From: Chloroflexota bacterium | GTDB lineage: Bacteria; Chloroflexota; Anaerolineae; Anaerolineales; Villigracilaceae | Assembly: GCA_013112685.1 (NCBI GenBank) | Contig: JABFGC010000001.1 | Span: 1,178,001-1,242,000, forward strand | Direction: 5' to 3' | Length of the DNA stretch: 64,000 bases | In this document: in pieces, positions 47,093 to 55,115 of the stretch | Numbering within the stretch: the first letter of the stretch is position 1 | Layout: the number at the start of each line of letters is the position of its first letter | Made by a program: the position numbers and the translations under genes | Notes under the pieces: generated by a model | What the model saw: only the letters and a program-made list of their open reading frames with translations | Told to the model about the DNA's origin: nothing | Database searches by the model: none

Positions 47093-47821
47093 TTATCGAA
47101 CTCTCTTATGATTCACAAACCGCGCCACGTCGTCGTCTGCGGGGAAGGAGAAGACATCTCCGGGCTTGCCGACCTGCCGCAGGCGGCTGCCGATGATGAC
47201 CGCGATGCGCCCTGCGAGTTGCGCGGCTTCGGGCAGGTCGTGCGTGACGAAGACGGTGGTGGTGCCGGTCTCTTTCAGCAGCGCGCCCAGATCTTCGAGC
47301 AGGCTGCTGCGGGTGGGCGGGTCGAGCGCGGAAAACGGTTCATCGAGCAGGAGCAGCTGCGGTTCGAGTGCCAGCGCCCGCGCCAGGCTGACGCGCCGCG
47401 CCTCCCCGCCGGAGAGTTGGTTTGCCTTGCGCTTTGCGAGATGCCCCACGCCCAGCCTTTCCAGCCAGAGCGGGACTTTGCGCTGCACCTCATCTTTCGA
47501 CATCCCCCGAAACCTCAAACCGGCTGCGACGTTATCGAAGACGGACATATCGAACAAAAGCGGATCCTGCATCACGAGCGCGATGCGGCGGCGATAGACC
47601 GCATCCGACTCCGCCCGCGCCTGTTGACCGTTGAATTGAATTTCTCCACGCTCAGGCTTGAGCAGACGAGCCAGCGTCAACAGCAGGGTGCTTTTGCCCG
47701 CGCCGTTCGGTCCGACGACCGCCAGCACTTCGCCGTTTTGAATCGCCAAATGCTCGATGCGCAATGCGGGATGTTTGCCGCGCTTCACCAGCAGGTCGCG
47801 GATCTCGACCAGCGGCTTCAT
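47093..47821 (-). CDS. tupC: Tungstate ABC transporter, ATP-binding protein
   Basis: 242 residues. Walker A GPNGAGKST, signature LSGGEARRVSLARALALEP, Walker B LLLLDEPFSALD, H-loop FVTHDLPEAAQL. The LSGGEARR variant is usual in TupC/WtpC-type ATPases. Start at 47821; overlaps tupB. With tupA and tupB forms a complete importer. Confidence 0.88.
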   Translation of the reverse strand: MKPLVEIRDLLVKRGKHPALRIEHLAIQNGEVLAVVGPNGAGKSTLLLTLARLLKPERGEIQFNGQQARAESDAVYRRRIALVMQDPLLFDMSVFDNVAAGLRFRGMSKDEVQRKVPLWLERLGVGHLAKRKANQLSGGEARRVSLARALALEPQLLLLDEPFSALDPPTRSSLLEDLGALLKETGTTTVFVTHDLPEAAQLAGRIAVIIGSRLRQVGKPGDVFSFPADDDVARFVNHKRVR

Positions 47822-48464
47822 TTGCGTGCGCCCCTTTGCTGAATCCACGTCAGCGCCCAGTTGACGAGGAAGGTGATGGCAAGCAGCAGGATGGCAAGCC
47901 CAATGGCGTTATCGAATTGCCCCTTGCTGGTTTCGAGGACGATGGCGGTGGTCAGCACGCGCGTCTGGTGGCGGATGTTGCCTCCCACCATCATGGATGC
48001 GCCCACCTCCGAGATGACCGAGCCGAAGCCCGCCATCAACGCGCCAGCAGGGGCAGGCGCGCCTCGCGCCACAGCATCCAGATCATCTGCATTCGGGTTG
48101 CCCCCAAGCCGTAGAGTTGCAGGCGCAGTCTCGGGCCCAGGGCTTGAAGCGCGGCGGCTGTGAGACCGGTGACCACGGGGAAGGAGATCACCACCTGCGC
48201 AATGACGATGGCGGCGGGGGTGTAGATCATCCGCAAATCCCCCAGCGGACCGGAACGCCACAGCATCATCGCCACGAACAAGCCGACGACAACGGGCGGC
48301 AGTCCCATGCCGGTGTTGACGACGCTCAATAAGAACGAGCGCCCGGGGAACCTGCCCAGTGCAAGCAGCGTGCCAAACGGCGACCCAATGACCAAACTCA
48401 GCCCGGTCGCCAGGGCTGAGATTTGCAGGGATAGGACGGTGATTTGGAAGATTTCCAGGGTCAT
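47818..48464 (-). CDS. tupB: Tungstate ABC transporter permease (frameshifted)
   Basis: About 215 residues, five to six helices. Starts MTLEIFQITVLSLQISALATG; contains VGLFVAMMLWRSGPLG, LGATRMQMIWMLWREARLP and GFGSVISEVGASMMVGGNI, typical of TupB. One missing base near 48042 (LPLLA/ALMAGFG) splits it. Confidence 0.88.
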
Positions 48465-48470
48465 ATGAAA

Positions 48471-48493
48471 AGGGGCGGGATGACCCCGCCCCT
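48471..48493 (-). terminator. Hairpin between tupA and tupB
   Basis: AGGGGCGGG / CCCGCCCCT arms with a short loop, no long T-run: probably a partial terminator or mRNA stabiliser favouring the binding protein. Confidence 0.6.
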
Positions 48494-48504
48494 GCAAAAC
48501 GATT

Positions 48505-49359
48505 CTAATCCAAACCGAGATCGGCGTCGGTCTTATCGGCATCGGGGAAGAAGAGCGGCTGACCGAATTTATCCGTGCCAAATTCGCCGATGACTTTCTG
48601 CGTCCCAGGGTCAATCATGAAGTTGGCGAAGGCGAGCGCGCCTTCATAGTTGACCTTGGGCCACTTGGTCTGGTTGACGGTGATGACGTGATACACGTTC
48701 AACAAGTTCGTATCGCCTTCCACCAAAATTTCGAGTTGATAGTTTTCCTTGTTGGCGAGATAGGTGGCGCGGTCGGTGAGGATGTAGGCTTCCTTTTCCG
48801 AGGCGACGGTCATGGAAGCGCCCATACCCTGACCGGTCTCGATGTACCATGCCTGACCGGCAGGGTCGAGTTCGGCGGCTTTCCAGAGCGCCAGTTCCTT
48901 TTTGTGCGTGCCGGAGTCGTCGCCGCGGGTGATGAACGGAGCGCCTGCTTCGAAGATGGCTTTGAACGCACCAACCGCAGAGGTCATGCCTTTGATGCCC
49001 GCCCGGTCGGCGGCGGGACCGACGATGATGAAGTCGTTGTGCATGACGAGGAAGCGGTCTGTGCCGTTGCCAGCCGCCATGAAATCTTTCTCAGAGGCGG
49101 GCGCATGGACGAGCAGGACATCCGCATTGCCTTCTTCGCCCATCTTCATCGCTTCACCCGAACCGACGGCGATGGTCTGCACCGTGTAGCCGCTCTGTCC
49201 CTCGAACATGGGTATGAGCACATCGAGCAAACCCGAATCCTGCGTGGAGGTGGTGGTGGCAAGGATGAGAGTCGGGTCGGCGGGCGTTCCGCAGGCGGAT
49301 AACGCCAGGATCGCCGACAACAGAAGGGATAACAGGAGGTTGTATTTTATTTGCTTCAT
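48505..49359 (-). CDS. tupA: Tungstate-binding lipoprotein
   Basis: 284 residues. Lipobox LSACG, then the TupA opening LILATTTSTQDSGLLDVLIP, which carries the oxyanion-binding Thr/Ser residues, plus GSGEAMKMGEEGNADVLLVH and FITRGDDSGTHKKEL. It should bind tungstate very tightly outside the cell and feed the tungsten enzyme at 20441. Confidence 0.92.
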   Translation of the reverse strand: MKQIKYNLLLSLLLSAILALSACGTPADPTLILATTTSTQDSGLLDVLIPMFEGQSGYTVQTIAVGSGEAMKMGEEGNADVLLVHAPASEKDFMAAGNGTDRFLVMHNDFIIVGPAADRAGIKGMTSAVGAFKAIFEAGAPFITRGDDSGTHKKELALWKAAELDPAGQAWYIETGQGMGASMTVASEKEAYILTDRATYLANKENYQLEILVEGDTNLLNVYHVITVNQTKWPKVNYEGALAFANFMIDPGTQKVIGEFGTDKFGQPLFFPDADKTDADLGLD

Positions 49360-49368
49360 AAGGTTATC

Positions 49369-49391
49369 TTGAAATGAATTTTTTATTTCAA
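49369..49391. promoter_or_regulatory. Candidate operator upstream of tupA
   Basis: TTGAAAT, 9-bp spacer, ATTTCAA: perfect 7-bp inverted repeat ten bases upstream of the tupA start. The likely regulator gene is next upstream. Binding is a guess from symmetry and position. Confidence 0.45.
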
Positions 49392-49395
49392 TTAA

Positions 49396-49527
49396 CTCAC
49401 CTTACGCGATTTCGTCGTAGGGGCGACCCGCTTGGGCAAAACAGGCAGCCAATCTGCAAGAAAGGGTCGCCCTGCGCCAGACATTTTGCAAAAACATGGA
49501 TGGGTCGCCCCTACCGCGTAACATCAG
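49396..49527. mobile_element. 132-bp MITE, copy 2, with 8-bp target duplication
   Basis: CTCACCTTACGCGATTTCG at the left and CGCGTAACATCAG at the right, enclosing the same GGGCGACCC blocks as copy 1 but in reverse orientation. Flanked by TCAATTAA on both sides (49388-49395, 49528-49535). The site lies between tupA and its probable regulator. Confidence 0.88.
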
Positions 49528-49579
49528 TCAATTAAGTTTTAACTTAATTGAAAGACACAAAAAAAGAAATTATGGGGAA

Positions 49580-50554
49580 CTACAAGCCCACCTGTTCGCC
49601 GCTGTGACTCACGTCGTAGCCGGTCAACGACCCAAGCATGGCACGGAAATCCGCGGTCTGGATGAAATCCAGCAGCGGGTTGAGAATCTTCTCCTGCTCG
49701 CGCGGCAGGACGAGGTCGTAGCGTTCCTCGAACAGCGGGATGAAATCCAACCCATGCCGGTGTGCGGCGGCTTGCAGACCAAGCGAGGCGTCCGCTTTGC
49801 CGGTCTCGATCAGGGCGGCGGCTTCGCTGTGGGTCTTTACCGATTTGTCATACCCATTGATATGCTCCAGGGGGATGTTTTGCCTGCGCAGTTCTGCGTC
49901 CAGCCAGAGGCGCGTGCCCGAGCCGGGGTTGCGGTTCACAAAGCGGACCTCGGAGCGCGCCAGGTCTGCGAGTTTTTTTATTCCCTTTTTGTTTCCCGCC
50001 GCCAGGATGAGACCCTGCGTGCGGTGCGCGAGAGTGATAACTTCCACCTCGCGATCGGGGAAGAAATGTTTAACGAAGGGTGTGTTGTATTCGCCGCTTT
50101 CATCGAGGAGGTGCGAGCCGCTGATCTGGCAAAGCCCCTGCCGCAGGTTCACCAATCCATCCAGCGAGCCGACGGGCAGGCTGAGCAGGTTGAGGTGTTT
50201 GACGAGGCGGTCAGCGATTTCTTCAAGGGCGAGGTCGTGACTGCCGGAAAAGATGACCGAAGGGTGCCTGCTCTTCGGCAGAATGATTTCCTGCAACAGG
50301 AAGGCGTCTCCTTTGGCGTGGTAGAACTTTTCCGTCACCTTGCCGGTTCGACGCGTTTCGCTCATCTCGACCAAACCGGCAGACTCAAGCGCAAGGATGT
50401 GGTGACGCACCCAAGCGGGGGACTGCTTCAAGGTCCGTGCGAGAAGCGTGAGCGTGGCGGGGGAAGCCATCAGCAGGCGCAAAATATCCATGCGGCGCGA
50501 ATCCGCCAGCAATTTGATCTTGTCAAAAGAGTTGACAGGGGTGACGGTTTTCAT
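49580..50554 (-). CDS. HTH regulator with molybdate/tungstate-binding-like domain
   Basis: 324 residues. Residues about 10-80 form an ArsR-like winged helix (DSRRMDILRLLMASPATLTLLA; SPAWVRHHILALESAGLVE). Residues about 95-310 form a periplasmic-binding-protein-like domain (GSHDLALEEIADRL; VRFVNRNPGSGTRLWLD; HSEAAALIETGKADASLG), the PBP_like domain found in molybdate-responsive regulators. Encoded upstream of tupABC on the same strand: probable oxyanion-sensing repressor or activator of tungstate uptake. Confidence 0.87.
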   Translation of the reverse strand: MKTVTPVNSFDKIKLLADSRRMDILRLLMASPATLTLLARTLKQSPAWVRHHILALESAGLVEMSETRRTGKVTEKFYHAKGDAFLLQEIILPKSRHPSVIFSGSHDLALEEIADRLVKHLNLLSLPVGSLDGLVNLRQGLCQISGSHLLDESGEYNTPFVKHFFPDREVEVITLAHRTQGLILAAGNKKGIKKLADLARSEVRFVNRNPGSGTRLWLDAELRRQNIPLEHINGYDKSVKTHSEAAALIETGKADASLGLQAAAHRHGLDFIPLFEERYDLVLPREQEKILNPLLDFIQTADFRAMLGSLTGYDVSHSGEQVGL

Positions 50555-50625
50555 CTTTTCGGATAAGGGAAATCTTAACTGTAAGTCTACTGGTTTAAAG
50601 AGGACAAGTCAAGCCGATTTTTTAT

Positions 50626-50654
50626 TTGACACTGCCATACAGCCATGTTATAAA
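50626..50654 (+). promoter_or_regulatory. Promoter of the SAM-riboswitch transcript
   Basis: TTGACA, 17-bp spacer, TATAAA, about 20 bases upstream of the aptamer. Confidence 0.85.
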
Positions 50655-50675
50655 ACGTGGACAATTTACGGAGTG

Positions 50676-50822
50676 CTCATCCAGAGAGGCTGAGGGACCG
50701 ACCCTGTGACGCCTCGGCAACCGTTCAGTGATCAGTAATCAGTTTTCAGTGATCAGTGAAGAAGGTGCCAACTTCGGCGGATCGTAGGACGATGTATATC
50801 GCCCGTGCATCCGGGAGATGAG
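50676..50822 (+). promoter_or_regulatory. SAM-I riboswitch with a heptamer array in its P3 loop
   Basis: Conserved S-box blocks: CTCATCCAGAGAGGCTGAGG, GACCCTGTGACGCCTCGGCA, ACC...GGTGCCAAC, and the closing GAGATGAG that pairs with CTCATC to form P1. Between AACC and GGTGCC, 50714-50758 is five tandem heptamers of the CAGTGAT type, which would extend the apical loop of P3. Confidence 0.92.
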
Positions 50823-50844
50823 AGATGATATGTGTTTCGCATGT

Positions 50845-50870
50845 CGCCTCTCGCCCTGAGAGGCGTTTTT
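50845..50870 (+). terminator. SAM-riboswitch terminator
   Basis: CGCCTCTC / GAGAGGCG arms, loop GCCCT, then TTTTT, followed by an AAGGAGAAAC ribosome site for the next gene. Confidence 0.9.
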
Positions 50871-50888
50871 ATTTACGCAAGGAGAAAC

Positions 50889-51320
50889 ATGTCTGTAAAC
50901 AATCGAGTTTTTATCCAGGAGTTGATCGCGAAGTTTGCAAACAGTTTTGACGTAAAGGATTGGGATGGTCTGCAGTCCTGTTTCACCGAATCCATTTACA
51001 CGGATTATTCGGACCTGCGCGACACGCCTCCGCAGACCATTACTGTGTCTGAATATGTTCGGCAGCGCCGCGAGTCGCTTGACCATTTGAAACTGCATCA
51101 CCTGGTCGGCAACTATGAGATTGACTTCCCCGACTCAAACTCCGCAACCTGCCGCGCTTCGATGATCGTCTGGCGGAAAAGCGAGACGGAGGAGTTCACA
51201 TCGCACTGCGTTTATATGTTTCAATTGACAAAGCAAAATGAGAATTGGAGAATTAGCGGCATCACGCAGAAGGTGCTGTGGAACGATGGGACCTCGTCCA
51301 TTCACAAAGGAGCAAAATGA
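50889..51320 (+). CDS. SnoaL/NTF2-like protein under SAM riboswitch
   Basis: 143 residues, SnoaL-like cone fold: LIAKFANSFDVKDWDGLQSCFTESIYTDYSDL, HHLVGNYEIDF, CVYMFQLTKQNENWRISGI. Such proteins are polyketide cyclase-like enzymes or ligand binders with no catalytic motif in common. Its position as first gene after the SAM riboswitch suggests a link to methionine or SAM, not otherwise known. Confidence 0.82.
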   Translation: MSVNNRVFIQELIAKFANSFDVKDWDGLQSCFTESIYTDYSDLRDTPPQTITVSEYVRQRRESLDHLKLHHLVGNYEIDFPDSNSATCRASMIVWRKSETEEFTSHCVYMFQLTKQNENWRISGITQKVLWNDGTSSIHKGAK

Positions 51321-51793
51321 TGGAACTCGACCTCGTCAAAACCTTTATCGAGTATCACATTGACATAACCCGCCGCGTCTGGGACTCGATTGACCACATC
51401 ACCGAAGAGCAGTTCCTCGCGGACGACGCCTACTCGCGCGGCTCCCTCCGCAATTTGGTGGTGCATCTCGCCAGCACGGATCGCCGCTGGCTGGCGGGGC
51501 TGAAAAACCTGCCCGATGTCGGTCATCTGAAATTTGAAGATTATCCAACCCGCGCCGCCGCGCGAGAGACCTTCGAGAACGTGGCGAAAGAGTTGTCCGA
51601 GTACGTCCGTGCGTTGACCGCGGAGGAATTGACGCAGCACGCAGAAAACATCCCCGCCCCGCGCTGGACCGTGCTGTTGCACCTGGTCAATCACGGCACG
51701 GACCATCGCTCGACGGTTTTGCAGAGACTGACGGAACTCGGCGCGCCAACCTTCGACCAGGATTTTATTTTGTGGTTGCGAGGTAAGAGGTGA
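51317..51793 (+). CDS. DinB-family protein
   Basis: 158 residues of the DinB four-helix bundle: metal-type His residues in NLVVHLASTDRRWLAGL and LLHLVNHGTDHRSTVLQRL. The fold is used by bacillithiol/mycothiol-dependent transferases. ATGA overlap with the SnoaL-like gene: a two-gene SAM-regulated unit. Confidence 0.87.
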   Translation: MMELDLVKTFIEYHIDITRRVWDSIDHITEEQFLADDAYSRGSLRNLVVHLASTDRRWLAGLKNLPDVGHLKFEDYPTRAAARETFENVAKELSEYVRALTAEELTQHAENIPAPRWTVLLHLVNHGTDHRSTVLQRLTELGAPTFDQDFILWLRGKR

Positions 51794-51816
51794 GTGAGAC
51801 TTCGGAAGTCTGGAGA

Positions 51817-52092
51817 TCACTTGCTGTAATGATATCTTGCCTGCAAAAAGTCAATGCGGTCGTCGCGGACAAGATATACGATGCGGTGTTCCTGGGTCAG
51901 CCGACGGGACCAAGAGCCAGGAGAAAGGTATTTGAGCGGTTCAGGCTTGCCGATGCCTTCAAACGGGTCGCGCAAGATCGCTTCGATCAATTCAAATGCG
52001 CGCAGGGCAAGTTTGCGGTCATTCTCGACCCAGTACCGTAAATCTTCGATAAATTCAGGCTGGAAGACCGCCTCACGCTTCTTCGTTTTCAA
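51817..52092 (-). CDS. YoeB/Txe-family mRNA-interferase toxin
   Basis: 91 residues: EDLRYWVENDRKLALRAFELI, RDPFEGIGKPEPLKY, GSWSRRLTQEHRIVYLV, QARYHY. The catalytic Glu/Arg/His and C-terminal Tyr of YoeB are present. Overlaps its antitoxin by 20 bases, antitoxin first. Confidence 0.92.
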   Translation of the reverse strand: MKTKKREAVFQPEFIEDLRYWVENDRKLALRAFELIEAILRDPFEGIGKPEPLKYLSPGSWSRRLTQEHRIVYLVRDDRIDFLQARYHYSK

Positions 52093-52363
52093 GCCCCACC
52101 TCGCGCCGCAGATCGTCCAGGTTTTGTGGCTTGCCTTGATTCTTCAACGCCCCCGCCAACGCCGATAGAATCCGCTCCGCGTTTTCGGGTGAGCGCAAAA
52201 GGTAGGCGGTTTCGGTCAGGCTGGCGAGTTCGTCCGCTGAGATCATGGCGACATCTTCCGCCCCGCGCCGTTGGATGATGACGATCTCGCGGTCTTTGGT
52301 GACACGGTCGAGCAAGGTTGCGAGTTGCTCGCGTGCGCTGGTATAGGTAAATTCGATGGTCAT
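52073..52363 (-). CDS. YefM/Axe-family antitoxin
   Basis: 96 residues: YTSAREQLATLLDRVTKDREIVIIQRRGAEDVAMISADELASLTETAYLL, the YefM pattern. Start at 52363. Partner of the YoeB-like toxin. The pair reads against its neighbours and opens an island between the SAM-regulated genes and metH. Confidence 0.92.
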   Translation of the reverse strand: MTIEFTYTSAREQLATLLDRVTKDREIVIIQRRGAEDVAMISADELASLTETAYLLRSPENAERILSALAGALKNQGKPQNLDDLRREVGLENEEA

Positions 52364-53254
52364 AAGGTCAACTCCGTTCTGTACAGGAATACTGTACAAT
52401 GGAATTGGAGAAATGTCAAGAAAACCAAGTCCACATTAGTGGATTTCCACGGACGGAGGCAGGGACTGCGTAGCGTCCCGCCGGCTCCTACCGCGCCAAA
52501 CTCCGTGCTGGAAGATGTGCAAAGATTGGAAGGGAAAATGAAAGACATACACAACAAAGGTATAGAAGTTGAAGATTTAGTCGAGAAAATCTGTGCAAAG
52601 ATGTTTTTCTCAGATTTTACAGTCAGAAGCAATAAATTCAAGAAAGCGAACAAAAAAGAAAGAGAAACCGCAGATATATTAATACCCTTTGATGACGTTT
52701 TAGTAGTCGTTCAAGTCAAAACGAAACTTGACAAAGAACCGTCTTCAAAGAAAAGTGAAAACGAGCTAAACCGTATTGATCGTAAAATTGATAAGGGTAT
52801 TGAGCAAATCAAAACGATAAAACGGGCTATTGCCAACTCCCATTTCAATGAAGTGGAAACAACAAGAGGTTACAAAATTCCTTTTGACGGCACAAAATTC
52901 AAGAAGATGATTGGAATCGTTGTACTAGATTTAGTGAGCGAAGATGTGTCGCGCCCCGACGAAACGACGACCATTATCAACGGCTTTGAAATCCGCCATG
53001 ACATGCCCATCCACATCTTCAAGCGCAACGAATTTGAAATTATCTCAACTGAAATAGATACATTGCCAGATTTTATTCGCTATATTGAGACAAGAGAAAT
53101 TCTTTTTTCCAGAGGCCTCTTTGCTTTTCCACCTCTTGAACTTAGCTTTTTAGCTTTATACAAGGTCAAACCAGAAGATATTCAACTCGCAATTCAGGAA
53201 AACTCCCTAGTGATAATTGACGATGGTTATTGGGATTGGTATCAGAAAGATTGT

Positions 53255-54499
53255 CAGTAGATCACGAAAGCGCAAAACAGGGTTGATGTTGAATGATCTC
53301 AGTCGTGCCCCACAAGCGTTCAATCGCACGACTGAGCAGGAATGCGACACGACGTAAAGAAAGCCAGAAGCGCTTGGATGATTCTAACGGTTTTTTGAGT
53401 GCCGAGGTCAAATTCTGGCGCAAGGCAATGTAGAGGTTGAACAAGACGAAAGCCAAACCGACCAAAAGCAAGCGGATCACCGGATTACGAGTTGAAGTCC
53501 GCGCACGAACCTGGTTCATTTGTCGATAACTCGACTCGATCCCAAACCGTTGGCGATAGAGTTCAAAAACTTGGGCAGGCAAAATGCCTGAGGCTAATCC
53601 AGAGACGGCATAGGCAAACCACTTGCTCTTGTGTCGTCCATAGCGTCCCTTGGAATAACGCTGTACGACCACAGCCTGCACCGTGTACTTGCCATGTTTT
53701 GGGCTGTTGAAGGTATAGGTGGTTTTTCGGGACTTGCCCTGAAACAAAGTCCGCACTCCACCCGACTTGCCACGCACGGGAATAGGTGTCACGAAACTGG
53801 GCCTTGTGCTGCTTTAGAACCTTGAAAACCGGTTTGGAACAGAAACCTTTGTCCAAAAATACTCGGCGAATGCGAAAATGGAGCGATTTCAGGCGTTTGA
53901 GCGACCAACGGACGATATCGCCATCTCTTCGCCGTATTCGATGAAGCGCAAGGCTACCACGTAGCGCCGATGATCCCGCACGATCGAAACCGTGGCGTAA
54001 CCATGAAAATGGGTTGTCCCGGACTTGGGTGCGCTGCGCACAATCTCCTTTTTGTCTTCATGGGGCTGACCGTGATATGGGATCAAGGTCAGATCAATCG
54101 CCACGTTGAAATCGCGTTTGCATTTCCATACGCTTGGGTGGAGTTGTTGGCGAAAGATGCCATTCAATCTGCGTTGCAAACCGGCTCGGTCTGGCAAAGA
54201 CTCAGCTAAGACTTCTCGCAGACGATTCCCCGAAGGCGCATCCTGCAACTCCTGACAAGCCGATTCAATGCTCAAGCGATGCACATTAGCGTATGCCAAC
54301 ACGTACAGGATATCTTCGGTTGTGATCCGTGTGTTCTGCAAATCAAGTGGCAAGTTCTTGTGAACTATCTCTATGAAGGCGTTTAGCACTTGCTCGGAAT
54401 GAATTGTTCGGGTAATCTTAGTCATGGGCTTGGACATGGTTATGGGTTTCCTTGGTTGGAGCCAAGTTAACCACGTTCAAGCCTTTTCGTGAACTACTG
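53255..54499 (-). mobile_element. ISH3-like insertion sequence, copy 2
   Basis: 1245 bp, ends CAGTAGATCACG / CGTGAACTACTG, flanked by perfect ATTGT duplications (53250-53254, 54500-54504). Nearly identical to the copy at 25749. Confidence 0.95.
53262..54437 (-). pseudogene. ISH3-like transposase with two compensating indels
   Basis: Compared with the intact gene at 25756 it has one extra G near 53799 and one missing G near 53920. The stretch between is out of frame, covering the VFLDKGF catalytic Asp, so this copy should be inactive unless these are sequence errors. Confidence 0.88.
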
Positions 54500-55115
54500 A
54501 TTGTAGAGAATTAATTGAGAAAAGGGACTTAGACAACCGACCAAGCTACCTAATTGACCGAGTCATAAATTGGCTACATAGCATTGTAGGTTTTGAACTT
54601 CAAAAATATGGTATCAAAAAACCATTTAATACCAGTGAAGGAGAGGCAGAGGGAACAGTTCGGGAATATTTGTCTGTTGCGACGGAATTAGCAAAGACAC
54701 CGCGCCTTGTTCGCCGCAAATTAGGCGAAAAATTGTTAGATTGTTTCGAGAGAGCAGAAAGAAATGGTCTTGCATATACTGTCAGTATTAATCAGCAAGA
54801 TAACAGTGCCGTAGTCATACTATCAAGTTCCAAAAGTAGAGAAGAAAGAAGCCAGATACTTTATAAAGTATCTGCAATGGCATATTGCAAATACAACTTA
54901 ACTAAAGTTGTGGGTTTTGCAACTGAGCCTCTTGACACTTTATTACGATCATATGATGTAATACTTTTGTCGAATGTAGAATTTACTAATCGTGATGAGC
55001 TTATCGAAGATTCCAAGAAAGCATTTGGAACTATATCCGAAGCAAAATTCTACGAATTCTTTAACTTGCCAGATAAAGAAATTAAGTGATTTACACAATT
55101 AGGAGAACCAACTTA

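Larger units (their letters stand above)
52538..55089 (+). pseudogene. PD-(D/E)XK-like nuclease gene split by an insertion sequence
   Basis: Removing 53255-54499 and one ATTGT copy gives a single 433-residue frame (junction QKDC/RELIEK). The N-terminal part has a nuclease-like core: VEDLVEKICAKMFFSDFT, then ETADILIPFDDVLVVVQVKTK, an Asp followed at the right distance by QVK, as in Mrr/restriction-type PD-(D/E)XK folds. The rest has no recognised domain. Start at 52538 with GGAAGGG. Clearly more AT-rich than flanking genes, which suggests transfer, perhaps as a defence gene. Confidence 0.8.
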
